Assembly (NCBI RefSeq): GCF_000208745.1
Contig: NC_030859.1
Location: 1,093,670 to 1,157,669 of the forward strand
Source: Theobroma cacao
Lineage: Eukaryota > Streptophyta > Magnoliopsida > Malvales > Malvaceae
DNA: 64,000 bases
Direction: 5' to 3'
The number at the start of each line of letters is the position of its first letter. The stretch's first letter is position 1. A program made the position numbers and the translations under genes. The notes below the pieces were generated by a model. That model was given only the letters and a program-made list of their open reading frames with translations, was not told the origin of the DNA and made no database searches. Positions 1-11,006 of the stretch are shown piece by piece.

Positions 1-2062
1 CTGCACTGAACAGATATCACAAATACTACTATTCTGTAACCGGTAGTGCGGTTGGGAGATCGATCTCTAATCACAGAATACATGTCGACATGGCCAACAT
101 TTAACCCCCATTGGCAGGGTCAGAGCATAGCCATACTAGGAGACAAAACAGAAATATATATTTTTAGATTACCCAAAGTTCATAATACAGTATATCAAAT
201 TTCTCAAGCATATCTCATACACCTCAAAAGCATATTCGTTTCAGACTAAATATTTATATTTATATTCGCAAAAACATATACGTATACATTATACAAAGTC
301 ATATACAAATTTCAAAATCAGAAATCACATTTTGCATAAACTACATTCTAAATCCAACATATAAAACTTAGATACATATACATTTTGTATGCTCAACTCG
401 ATTTTAATAAATTGTTGGATAAAATATTATATCTCATGTACAAATTCAGATTGAGGTTAATTTTTAGGGTGTGAAAACACCGAAGGGATATCAGTTACTT
501 ACATGATCTCGTAAATTTTACTTTCAAGTAGCAAATCCGAAAATCCTCTTAGTAACCTAATATTTCGAGAAACAAAAATTAGAACTGAATTTGCAAACAG
601 ATCCTACAATGCGACTTTTCGTTGACCATCCTAAGCACTTAGGGTGTGTAGCGACTTTTATTACAATTTAGGAACATTTTTGGTTAATAAGGTAATATTT
701 TATTATATATATTTTGAATTAAAAGAATTTCAAATAAATTTGAGAATTAAACTTAAATCATAAAATCAGTAAGGATTTTAAATTTCAGATAGAGAAATAA
801 TACTAATTTCACTTGTAAAAATCATATTTGTAATTAATTTCATAAATTTTGATATTTTAATAAAATCTACTAATTTAATAAATAAATTTATAAAATATAA
901 AGATACATACTTCTTAACATAAAAATACAGTAGAAATCACATATCCAATATTTATGAAATTTACAATAGAATTTATCACATAATAATTAAAATCAAATTT
1001 TTTAAAACAAATTTAAAAAAAGAAATTTTCTGTTTTCTGGAATTTCCAGAATCTGGATGACCATTTGGCTTACTTCAAACACTTATAATTCTTAACCCGA
1101 ATTATTTCCAATAATAAAATCAACACCAATTTGAAGTATTCATATCATACTACAACACCAAAATTTTTTTTGATTAAAAAGACTACAAAATTCTCAAGTT
1201 TCGAAAGCCAAATTTCTCAAAATCGTCACAAAAATACCTAGATTTCTGAGTTTCCAGTATCATCGTGTCTATTTTGAGGTTTTAATTCTCTTAACACAGG
1301 AAGCCTCTAACCAAGACATTGACGCCCAATTAAACATCTAATTTCATACTACAAAAGCCCTCAAAAAAACGACCAAAAACGTTGCCGGAATATTGAGTTT
1401 CGGTGACCTAAAATTGGGTTGTCAAAACTGTTGAAAAATCAAGTTCCCAATTAACTTTAAAAATTCATATCTTCCTAACCATAAGGCCAAACGAGATGCT
1501 ACAAAAGCCATTGGAAAGATCTTTTCAAGGCCTTTCCATTGGTACCCATCATGTTACCGGAAAGTCATCAGAAAAGTGACGGATTTAAATAAAAAAATAT
1601 ATATATCTAATTTAGGGTTTTTTTGTACCCAAATTATGAAAATATAATTCCCAAACATACCTTAATCAGCAATATCTTTCCCTCTCATCTGTCTTTCTTC
1701 TTCCCTGATATTAAGCCTTTCTGACTGTGTGTTGTTTGAATCTGATGAATGAACTAACGTAAGTTATTGTCTGTTCTTTTAAAACTTATAAACTACCTAA
1801 CCCCACTAACTTAAACGTGATAAATAAACTGACCCTTAATCTCACTAACTTAAATGTGATAATAAAACTGACTTAATTAAACTTCTTCTTTTACTTAAAG
1901 ACCATTTTTTCTATTTTTTTTTATTTATTAAGACACCCAAGGTCATAATTGTAAATAAATAAAATACTAAAATAATATCTACTTATTATCTTTATAAAAC
2001 TATAGCTTAATAATTTTAATTTAATTTTTTTTTATATTAAATACTTTGTGAGGGGTATTACA
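1..2062 (-). mobile_element. Partial LTR (same family as 24538-27285), cut by the window edge
   Basis: Read on the minus strand, the LTR starts at 2062 with TGTAATACCCC and runs to the left edge. It matches the solo LTR at 24538-27285 in inverted orientation over about 2.06 kb, and base 1 corresponds to about 26607 there. Both contain the same fortuitous 67-codon frame (46-249 here), which differs at only a few residues. The remaining 0.7 kb or so, and any internal retrotransposon region, lie outside the window. It could therefore be a solo LTR or the end of a full element. TG/CA ends and 2.7-2.9-kb LTRs ending GGCGTGACA suggest a Ty3/gypsy element. No coding region is present. Confidence 0.88.
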
Positions 2063-2677
2063 ATCCAAGAATGGAACAGAATAATGAGGAAGACGACTTC
2101 TTCATTTTTGTGGCAACGCCATTTAGCACTGAAAGCAAGAAAAAAAATAAAATAAAGACAGTGCAACATGACACCGAGCCGCCGCACCTCTGACGTTGTG
2201 GGCTGCCCGTAACACTGACACCCAAATACAAAGGCAGCACGTGGCCACACCCAAATAAAATAATGCATGTTACTGTAAGGGTTACACTAAAATAATAAAA
2301 GAGTTCTTGAATTGTTGAATCGGCCAAGAGAAAAGTTACTTTGATCAAGCCGGTAACACATATACTAACTTGATGTAATAAATTGTTGAATCCAGGACCT
2401 TTAGCCTTCACAAAGATAATTGAATTATCAGAAAATTGGGATGGTGAAGTGAATAAGTTGAAATTTTCGATGCTAACTCTAGTTGATAGTTGCATAATTG
2501 GCAGATAATTGTAAAGGTCTCTTGACTCTAGAGGGGATGGTAAAGGAAAACCAAGCACCACTAGTCAGAAATGTATCTGTTTCAATTTCTGAAGCCAATT
2601 CTTTTGAAATTCCTGAAAAATAATCCTAGTCTAGATGATCTGAATACATGCCAACATAGGCTTGCTGCTGCTGCTGC
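2063..2677. other. 3' flank of receptor remnant R1, no gene seen
   Basis: The part from about 2300 to 2660 repeats the flank at 28880-29190 (shared landmarks: tcaagccggtaa, tgaatccaggacctttg, catgccaacataggcttgctg). It belongs to the duplicated receptor unit. A 167-codon minus-strand frame at 2058-2561 crosses the LTR junction and has no recognisable domain. I regard it as chance. Confidence 0.6.
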
Positions 2678-3547
2678 CTATCTTCTGTTCCCTCTATTTC
2701 CGAAGCAACCTTGCCTTAGTTGCATGCGGTTCTGTGGTAGCATTATCTTTGATTCCCGTTCTTTCACAGGTGCTTCTGCCGAGAACGCAGCTCCGACATT
2801 AGTGAAGGAGACCAAGCATTCCCTTATCTGCCCTTCTATGTTCCGTTGACTTCTCAGTCTCCGCCTTTTTTCACCAATTTCTTCAAGCAATCGAAAATGG
2901 AGAATGTCCTTCAACCGTTCTGGCAGTGTCCTTTGACAGAAATTATGAAGCCTTAAGCCACCATGAAACATATCATCTGCTGGTCTCCTCCCCGTAATCA
3001 TCTCCAACACAAGAATCCTATAGCTGTAATCAAGGCTATGATTCTACAGAATGTTTTGATAAGCCAATTCATTTAACAAAATTAAATAAATATCTGAATA
3101 TAAAATGACGAAAGGAGTATCTGATAAGGTTATTTGGAAACTGGTTTCTGTAAAAGTTTGTGTACTAAGTAAATATTTTCTCTGTATCCTTCCAATTAAG
3201 TTGGTATCGAAGGAGCAAATGTTAGTCTATGATGTTGCTATATGAAATTTTGTAGCTGAGGGCTGCTGTAGGAGTTTCCTTACAAGAAAATTTTCTTGCA
3301 TCAGAGGATCAAGTAAGCCTGCTTAATAGAGCTAACCAGTAGTTCATGTAATATATGTACAATAATGACTAAAGAGCGAGACTTCCTTGTTTATTGCTGT
3401 CTAGGACAGGGCAGGCATGCGACTTTGGTAAAGTAAACATATGCAAATTTCAGGGATCCTGGTACCAATAAGCTGAGTGAAATAACAAAGCAAATAAGCA
3501 AGTTAAATCTCAACGATGCATGTGTTTCCTAAGCATGATTTACCCAT
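2678..3547 (-). pseudogene. R1: collapsed remnant of an LRR receptor kinase
   Basis: Two ends of a receptor gene survive without the middle. At 2678-3030 is the end of the kinase exon, reading YSYRILVLEMITGRRPADDMF and onward to the natural stop at 2678-2680, with degenerated residues in the tail. At 3440-3547 is the start of the first exon (MGKSCLGN and part of the signal peptide), with an in-frame stop after about 14 codons. Between them (3031-3430) is intron-type sequence that is nearly repeated at 29418-29822. The whole ectodomain, membrane segment and N-lobe, about 2.6 kb, are deleted. The extended N-terminus places it in the R4/R6 subtype. It is non-functional. Confidence 0.8.
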
Positions 3548-4120
3548 TTTCTTTGAAGAACATTAGCTTGGGAGAGGAAGTGAATTGAGCAGCAAGCAGG
3601 TTTGTGTCCATGTCCTGCCAATTCTCTTACCCCAGCCAAAAAAGGTTTCAGAATTGGTAGGCTATAGGCCTAATCACTATAGCTGAAGACTACTAGCTCG
3701 CCCCTGCTGGAAATACCATTCATGGGAGGTTCACATCTAAGTAATTGAACGTAGGAAAGAAATAACATTGACTGTGAAAGTCTTCACCCAAAGGGGACGG
3801 GTCTTCATTACAAGAAAACTTTCCCCCACAGATTAGAAACAGAACTTTGTCTTCTCTTTTGACCAAGAACAGGAACTACGCTACCAAGAATTAATAAAAT
3901 TTTATAATTACATGAATCTTGATTGCTTTTAGTGCCAGTAGTTTAACATTGATCACTTTCATACCTAGTCTAGAAAAACTTGTCTTCGGCAGAAGGACAT
4001 GTTGGCTCTAGCTGTAGGGAGAAGACTTCCATGACGAAATGGGAAACTACTAAAGTTTTATGGTACTAATTATTACTGTTAAATTAAGTTGTGACAGCTT
4101 CTAATCTATGAATGATACTA

Positions 4121-4593
4121 TAAGACTTACCCCAAAATAATAAAAACAATTCTTGAATTATAATATGCATTTTTATATTTTGATCATATTTAATTAATTT
4201 TTTTCTTTTTTATTTTATATTCAATTGAAACTTATTTTTTTTTATTTTTTTTTCAATTGTGCTCTTCTCTTTTAACAGAAACGTAACGAATAATATATCT
4301 AGTGCCGTTTGCTACATGCATGAAATTTAATGAAAGTGTATTGACCGAACGCAACAAGGATTGATGATATGGAATTTTTGTTGATGATACGTGTCAAAAC
4401 ACAAGGATTAATGATGATAAACTTTCATCGATATTACGTGTCATATCCTCAATTTTTATTGTGTCTAATTAATACGACCCGTCATATTTAAAAATGAAAA
4501 CTCAATTGAATAGAATAAAAAAATAAAGGTTCATTTGGATGCAAATAAAACATAAGACTTTATTGGATACGATTAAAATATTGAGACTCATAG
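4121..4593. repeat. MITE-like element with long imperfect terminal inverted repeats (right end truncated)
   Basis: The left arm (ccccaaaataataaaaacaa, then tatgcatttt and T-rich runs with caattga steps) is mirrored by the right arm (actcaattgaatagaataaa, ggatgcaaataaaac, tacgattaaaata). The centre holds short repeats of the ttgatgat / acgtgtca kind. The same architecture is clearer at 11489-12044 and 40607-41142. Limits are approximate. It is most likely a non-autonomous fold-back DNA element; I saw no target-site duplication that fixes the ends. Confidence 0.5.
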
Positions 4594-4796
4594 ATCCCGT
4601 CTACGACGGTGGTCTAGAAAAACTTGTCTTTGGCTGAAGCATATGTTGGCTCCAGCTGCAGGGAGAAGACTTCCATGACTAAAAAGGAAACTACATTGCA
4701 AGTTATATAGTACTTTTTTTTTAAAAGGCAATATATAGTACTAAATTATTACTATCAAATTTAATTTTCATAGCTTCTGATACATAAATGTTACTA

Positions 4797-5580
4797 CAAG
4801 AAATGCACTAAAATAAAAATTTTCTAAATTACATGCTTTTTTACAATTAAATTTTGTTGAAATATTCAAAAATAAAACTAAATAATTTCAGAGGAAATCG
4901 AGCATATAAAATGCAGAACAAGTGGAGCAACAAAGCTTCTGTATATTAATAATGGAGGTCACAATAGTTTTCAATAGGGAAGAGAAAATAATAGGACAAA
5001 GGAGTAGTGGTAGAGATGGGCCATGTTTCAACCGTTTCTCCCTTCCAGTACACTTTGTGGGAAGCCAGTGACATGCATGTGGCCTGGCTTTTGACAAAGT
5101 AATTGTAGTTGAAAAAGAAATATAAAATCCTTAAAAATTCAACAATTTTTTATATTTTTATGGTACTAAATTAAGTTTTTTTTATATTTGTAATCAAATT
5201 GATCAATCCTTTTTTTCTTATTTTACTCAATTAAATACTTATCTTGTAACAAAAGTGTAATCAACTTTATATGCAGTGATAGCTTCATATATACATAAAA
5301 TTTAACATGACATGCTAACTAAATACACTAAGAACTAATGCTAAGGAATTTCTTGTGATATGATAAGTCACATCATCAATTCTCATTATGCTAAATCAGT
5401 ACGTCTTGTCAAATTTCATGTACACAAAAGGTAGTTGTTGGAAATAACATTTGTTATATTTTCTTTATAAGATAAGAGTTCAATTAGGTAAAACAAAAGA
5501 ATAGATGCCCAACTGAATACAAATAAAAAATAATTTGAAAACCATAAAAATATAAGAATTTAATTACGAAAATGTATAGA
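4797..5580. repeat. Second MITE-like copy carrying an extra 250-bp segment
   Basis: It is the same family as 4121-4593, with arms at 4797-4870 plus 5110-5260 and at about 5460-5580. The arms are interrupted by a segment (about 4880-5100) that is also present in the copy at 34281-34940. The two interrupted copies therefore descend from one interrupted ancestor that was duplicated with the receptor unit. No coding function is supported. Confidence 0.45.
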
Positions 5581-5584
5581 TTAT

Positions 5585-6928
5585 ATGTAATCAATCAAAG
5601 CCAGTAGGGAAATTCCTCCACAATCCTATCTATAATTTTCCAAAGAAAACCGACAAAGGGATAAGTCACTTTAATCAAGCCGGTAAGATATACACTAATT
5701 TGATGTAATATAATTGCTGAATCCAAGATCTTTGACCATCTCAAATAAAATTGAAGTGTCAGAAAATTGGGATCATGAATTGAATAAGTTGAAATTTTCA
5801 CATGTGCGTATATGAAGTATGTATATTATTTATCTATGCTAGTATTACTCTAGTTCAAACACTTTTAATTGCATGCATTAGTGCTGGTATGATCTTCCTA
5901 ATGCCGTATGTAATTTTTTTTCTTTCTTTTTGTTCAAAAATGAATTTTTTACTCTCAAAAAGAAATAAAAAGGTTTAATCTCCTTTCAATCCTAATAAAA
6001 ATGTTTCAAATTTCTAATTTCTTTATTTCTTATGAAATGCTAAAAAGAACTTATTTACTACCAATAATACAGATTGAATGCAAGATTTTCCAGAAATATA
6101 AAATTTCTGCAGACAATCCTAGTTTAAACGATTTTCAGACATGCAAAAAATTGAGTAAAAATTCGATTCTGATTCACCAGCTGCTATTGAAATACCTTTA
6201 CTGTTAAAATGGAGTTACGACCATTAAGTTAGTTTTAAACATCTTTTCAGGACCCAGTTTGGAAAATTACTTCCCTGCCTCTATGCTGCTCAGTTTACTG
6301 TTTCTCCATGTTTGTAGAAGGAATTATTTCCTACTGTACTTACTGAGGATTGTCTATAAAACGAGGTTGTACCCACAGGCAGTGTCTGCTGATGTGTGTG
6401 TAGTTTAAGATATGAAATCTGGACCATTAGAATAGCTAATTCCTAACATGTTACGCTAATGTAAGGATCAAGCGTGATAGGTTCATTGTTCTCTCTAGTT
6501 TTTCTAACGCATTCTATAGCTGAGAAGTATTTTGGTGATGATATCGGAATAGATTCTGTTGATTGTTGTCTCCAAAGCAAATTGTTGTAGGTTGGGCAAA
6601 TCGAAGCCGATATCATTATACAAATTTCCCTCAAGCTCATATTAGACAAAGCTTGGAAGCGATTCACTCTCATTCTGTAATTAAGCCAATGGAAAATATT
6701 GACTTCAGGAATAAAAAAAGGATAAAAGCAGACAAATATAAATATAAATTTCACACCACAAATACAGTTTTCACTTTCCAAAGCCAAGTCTTTTGAAATC
6801 ACAGCAGACAATTCTAGTTCAAACGATTCTAAGACAAGCAAAACAAAGTTCAAATATCCATTCTTGACACAAAACATTGAGAACATTGAGTAGAAGTTTG
6901 CTTCCGATTCACCAGCTGCTGCTGCTGC
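5585..6928. other. 3' flank of R2 with a fossil LRR fragment at about 6480-6660
   Basis: The flank is repeated downstream of R5 (34950-36361) and of R6 (41700-42105 plus 47595-48975). The minus-strand stretch 6480-6660 aligns with 48520-48700, where a short stretch still reads like LRR consensus (DIGFNLPNLRQLALGDN). Here the same stretch is frameshifted, and only scraps such as ESIPISSPK remain. It looks like the remains of a different LRR gene that travelled with each duplication. There is no intact gene. Confidence 0.55.
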
Positions 6929-9900
6929 CTATCTCCTGTCCCTTCTATGGATCCCAGTGCGAAGCAACCTTGCCTTGATAGCAAGTAGTTGTGTAATAGC
7001 ATCTTTGATTCCCATTCTTTCACCAGGTGCTTCTGCAGAGCATGCAACTCCTATTTTAGTGAAAGAAACCAAACTCTCCAACATCTCTCTTTCCCTGTTC
7101 GGTTGACTTCTTGATCTCTCGTTGTTTTCACTAAGTTGTGCGAGCAAGTGAAAATCGAGAATCTCCTTCAACCGATCAGGCAGTGCCATCTTACAGAAAT
7201 TGTGAAGGCTTAAGCCGCCATGAAACATACCATCCGTTGGTCTCCTTCTGGTGATCATCTCTAAGAGCAGAATCCCATAGCTGTAGATATCACCTTCTGG
7301 GGACACTGTCCCGCCCGTGCCATATTCTGCCACAATTTATTATAAACTCAATACTTCTTTAAATCTGTTTTTAGCTCTAATTAAGAGTTGAGACTTGATA
7401 TTTTGCATCTATATTACTTAAAAGTTTTAATGGCTTTACAAAAATTTTTAACAATTTTAACACATGCATGCTAGCTCAAAGCTAGAGTGAGGAATTGGGA
7501 ACTTTTTCAAATAATTTTTTCAGCTTAAGAGTATGGAGAGGGGATATTGTGTAATATCTCATTCCATGTCAGATCTAAATCTATCACTGCAAGCAATTTG
7601 AGCTTAACTTTTGAGAGTCGTGTGGCTTAGCTTTTAAGTTGTTGAGCTAGTGTTGAATGTTATAAATATATGGGGCTAGTTATCAAGACTAAGATTCTAT
7701 AATATGTTCTGATAAGTCAAATCATTTAAAAAAGTATAATAAGCTGATAAAGCTTCCTTGACGATTTAAAAAACAGCTCATAAACAAAATTAAGAAAGAT
7801 AAAGGAAGATATGAAAATTTTACCTGGGGGAACATAACCAATTGTTCCTTTCATCATTGAGGAACCTGTTTGATCATCGCCCATAGTGTCTGTGTCGCTA
7901 GACAGGAGCTTAGCCAATCCAAAATCAGTGACATGTGCAACCATGTCATCATCAAGAAGAACATTGGAAGGCTTTAGATCACAGTGGACAATTACCACCT
8001 CGCAATTGTGATGAAGGTAATCTGTTGCATTGGCTACATCTATGGCTATGTCTAACCTTTGAACAAAGTTCAAATACCTTGACTCATGTTGCTCATGAAG
8101 CCAACTGTCCAAACTACCGTTAGGGATGAATTCAAAAACTAAAGCCTTGAAATCATTGCCTTGGTAATCAATGCTTGAGCAGGAAGTTATAATTTTGAGA
8201 AGATTGCGATGTCGAACTTTCCTTAAAGCCTTGCATTCAGCTGTAAAGCTCTTTGCTGCGCCACGATTTTGAAGGTTTAGTACCTTCACTGCAACAGGTT
8301 TTTCTTGTTGATGAAGAACTCCTTTATACACAGAGCCAAAACTTCCCATACCAATCAAGTTGGAAGATGCAAAACCACCAGTTGCTTGCAGAAGCTCTTT
8401 GTAGGATACCCGCAAGTATCTATCACCCAACAAACCTGCAAGGATAAGCTTCTTTCCAGACCTTTGTCCCCAACAACAAATGAAGAGAAGCACGACCAAA
8501 ACAGAGGCAATTAGAATGCCAAGGATCAAAATAATGATGGCTTTGGTCGACAAAGCATTCCCCTTTTTCCTTGGCTCCTGACTGATGCACTTTGGGAGCT
8601 TTATTTCAAGTATCCCACCACAAAGATTTTTGTTTCCCACAATTGAAAATGCACTAGATTGATTGAAAACCCCTCTTTTTGGAACTTCACCCTTGAAGTG
8701 ATTGAAAGAAAGGTTCAAACTGATTAAAAATGGAAGCTTTTCTAGTTCATGTGGTATGGTACCTGATAGATTATTGTGAGAAAGATTTAACAATTCAAGA
8801 GATCTCAAAGAGCCAAAAGACGAGGGAATGCTACCTTGGAAGAAGTTTCCAGCCATATCAAGTATCGTTAATTCAGAACACTCGCCAAGTGTTTTTGGAA
8901 TTTCACCAGACAATTTATTTTCATAAACATATAATTCTACCAAGTTCTTTAGGTTACCAAAATCTGATGGAAGGGGACCGGTCAATGAGTTGTAAGACAT
9001 GTTGACCAAAATCAAATTTGTAAAAGCATTAAATAGTTGATCTGGTATACTACCGCTAAGTTTATTTTTGGCAATATCCAAGAATTGCATATTTTTACAA
9101 TTTCTAAGGGCAACTGGAATTCTTCCTTCAAAATTGTTATTGTTTAAAAGAAAATCAAACAAGTGAGAAAGGTTGCCAATAAAAGATGGGATTTCACCTA
9201 AAAAGTTATTCCAACCGATAAACAATCTTTCAAGATTTTGAAGCTTCCCAATAGAAGTTGGAAGGGTACCCGCCAGGGCAGTACTCCTCATATCTAGAAG
9301 AGTTAGGCCCACAAGATTACCAATTTCATCAGGAATATTTCCATAGATCGAGTTCCATCCCATAAAAAGCATGCTGAGCTGGATTGATAAATTGCCTATG
9401 GATTGTGGCAATAGGCCAACAAATCGATTATTCTGTATATTCAAAAATTGTAATAGGCTACAATTGCTCAAAGAAGAAAGAAAATCCAAGTCTCTTGTCT
9501 TCCCATTTCCAAAGTTGTTGTCGCCTATATTAAACCATTTAAGATTCTTGAGGTTTCCCAAATCTTGAGGAACAGATCCGCTGAAACTATTGTCAATAAT
9601 GTCCAATGCCTCCAGATTAGACATATTAGATATTGACCTTGGAATAGTTCCAATTAATTGATTAAATCCAACAAGAAATTCTCGAAGATTTGGAAAAGAA
9701 ATACCTGTCATAGCTGCAAGACTCCCTGAGAAATTGTTCACAGCCAAGTCAATCTTTTCCAAGGAAGAAAGATTGTGAACTAAGAGAGGAAAAGAACCAG
9801 CCAGGTTGTTGACCCCGAGAAAAAGAATTCTCAAGTTTAAGGCCCTGCCCAGAGCATCAGGGATATTTCCCTCCAAATGATTATGAGCAAGCGAGAGCTT

Positions 9901-10479
9901 CCACAATGATGAAAGGTTTCCTAAAGAAGATGGAATACCCCCAACTAAATTGTTGGCACCTAAATTGAGTATGATGACGTTCGGCAAATCACCCAACTGG
10001 AAAGGAACTTCACCAGTGAGGTCATTATAAAATAAAGCAATCGCTTGGAGTTTTGAGCAATTGGCAAGCTCTACAGGGATTTTTCCATGAAGATTGTTTT
10101 GAAACAGGTGAAGAACGCGCAACCGCCTTAAGTAGCCAACTTCCTTGGGTATGTTACCTCGCAAGCTATTGTCAGACAGATTAAGTTTTCTGAGGAAGGT
10201 TAAATTGCCAATCGAAGGAGACAAGGATCCAGCTAATTTCAAACCATCCAAGTCCAGTGCAGTGACCCTCTGGTGGTGACGACCACATGTAACACCTTGC
10301 CATTCACAGAAGTGGAGAGAAGCATTCCATGAATCCAGAGCTCCTGCACCAACAAGTTGATCCTTTATAGAAAGCAAAGCTATTCTGTCAGTTTTGTTCC
10401 CCAAGGCGAATGCAAATTTCAAGGATCCTGCTACCAATAAGCTGAGTATAATAACAAAGGAAACAAGCAAGTTAACCAT
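6929..10479 (-). CDS. R2: intact LRR receptor-like kinase, subfamily XII type (join 7824-10479, 6929-7326)
   Basis: The product is a plasma-membrane Ser/Thr receptor kinase of 1017 residues in two exons. Exon 1 ends CCAG|GTAA at 7824 (phase 1) and exon 2 starts after GCAG at 7326, giving a 497-bp intron. Visible in order: signal peptide (1-26), LRRNT with a CEWQGVTC motif (about 30-70), about 22 plant-type LRRs (about 72-610), a cysteine pair (NLCGG...PKC), one membrane helix (about 645-670) and a kinase domain (about 700-1010). The kinase has GMGSFGSVYKG, VAVKVL, the catalytic loop HCDLKPSN and DFG. The Cys before Asp makes it non-RD, typical of pattern-recognition receptors such as EFR, FLS2 and Xa21. 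It is the only undamaged copy in the cluster. EMITRRRP replaces EMITGRRP of its paralogues. The ligand is unknown; an immune role is inferred from the family. The start at 10479 precedes a good signal peptide. Confidence 0.93.
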
Positions 10480-10533
10480 CTTCTTTGGAGAAAATTAGTT
10501 GGGGAGAGGAATTGAATTGGGCAACAAGCAGGT

Positions 10534-10545
10534 TTAACTGTCCAT
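10534..10545 (-). promoter_or_regulatory. Three-codon upstream ORF in the R2 leader
   Basis: The frame ATG GAC AGT TAA lies 55 nt before the R2 start codon. An equivalent mini-ORF is kept before R4 (33735-33746, same codons), R5 (39980-39991, ATG GAC GGT TAA) and R6 (62441-62455, one codon longer). R1 has the ATG but has lost the stop. Such minimal upstream ORFs can lower translation of the main frame. That effect is inferred, and conservation may simply reflect recent duplication. Confidence 0.55.
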
Positions 10546-10564
10546 GTCCTCCCAAATTGGTTAG

Positions 10565-11006
10565 TGTTGATTGACTAAGAAATCTGGAAAAATGAATGAG
10601 CTAAAAAACAGAGAAGCTGAGAAAATTCTTATCGAGGAAAGAGAAAAATTCTTGATGAGCACAAAACAGTGTGCTGTACACACTCTTCATTTAACAAAGA
10701 GAAAAAATGGTATTTATAGGTGGTTACATAAGAGACAAAATAGACAGTGAGCTGATGACACCGGGTTCTCTAGAAACATCTAAAAGAATAGTGCATAGAG
10801 AGACAGCCACACCAACCTAACGTCTGCACAAGTAAAACGACACAGCATTTGAAAGAAAAAATATTGCTGATAAACAAAAAAAAGATCACACATAAAACTG
10901 ATAAGCATCAACCGACGGAAGCCATTCTTTTTTTTGCAGCTATAAATTTCCTGTAACCATCAGCCTTTGAATCAGCTTAGCAGCAAGATGAAGCCATCTT
11001 TCAACA
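10565..11006 (-). mobile_element. Solo LTR (copia-like) inserted in the R2 promoter
   Basis: A 442-bp insertion absent from the same place in R5 has TGTTGA...CAACA ends and a perfect 5-bp target duplication GTTAG (10560-10564 and 11007-11011). On the minus strand it starts TGTTGAAAG and ends AATCAACA. About two thirds of the way along it has a TATA box (10711-10720), followed by pyrimidine-rich leader sequence. This is the layout of a small copia-type LTR with U3, R and U5. No internal retrotransposon sequence remains, so it is a solo LTR. Its orientation matches R2. Confidence 0.85.
10711..10720 (-). promoter_or_regulatory. TATA box inside the solo LTR, candidate R2 promoter
   Basis: The minus-strand sequence CCTATAAATA is a near-consensus TATA element 232 nt upstream of the R2 start codon. 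A transcription start about 30 nt downstream (about 10680) would give a leader of about 200 nt that includes the three-codon upstream ORF. Use by R2 is inferred from position and orientation. Confidence 0.6.

Larger units (their letters stand above)
3548..5584. other. Upstream region of R1: conserved promoter block and AT-rich repeats
   Basis: There is no gene. At 3590-4090 lies a block repeated before other receptor copies (about 11010-11440, 23036-23500, 33790-34220 and 40010-40560), marked by the string ctataggcctaatc followed by tatagctgaag. The right part holds two copies of the long-terminal-inverted-repeat element listed separately. The segment 4880-5100 recurs at 34375-34590, and frames through both copies are partly conserved. 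However, the two reading frames start and end differently, and no domain is visible. Confidence 0.6.

Noticed and set aside
2058..2561. 167-codon minus-strand frame
   Set aside because: It crosses an LTR boundary and repeated receptor flank. No domain is seen, and the duplicate copies (for example 5595-5801, 41724-41942) are not open over the same length.
4888..5097. 69-codon minus-strand frame with a conserved partner at 34367-34567
   Set aside because: It lies in a segment inserted into MITE-like repeats. Similarity follows from DNA duplication, starts and ends differ, and no domain or signal is convincing.
8730..9005. Plus-strand frames opposite the receptor genes (8253-8514, 8730-9005, 31961-32158, 38171-38446 and others)
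   Set aside because: They are antisense shadows of LRR and kinase codons and recur only because the genes are paralogous.
6929..10479. Exciting new system in the receptor genes themselves
   Set aside because: Domain order and motifs are those of ordinary subfamily XII LRR receptor kinases. The novelty lies in their promoters, leaders and insertions, not in the proteins.
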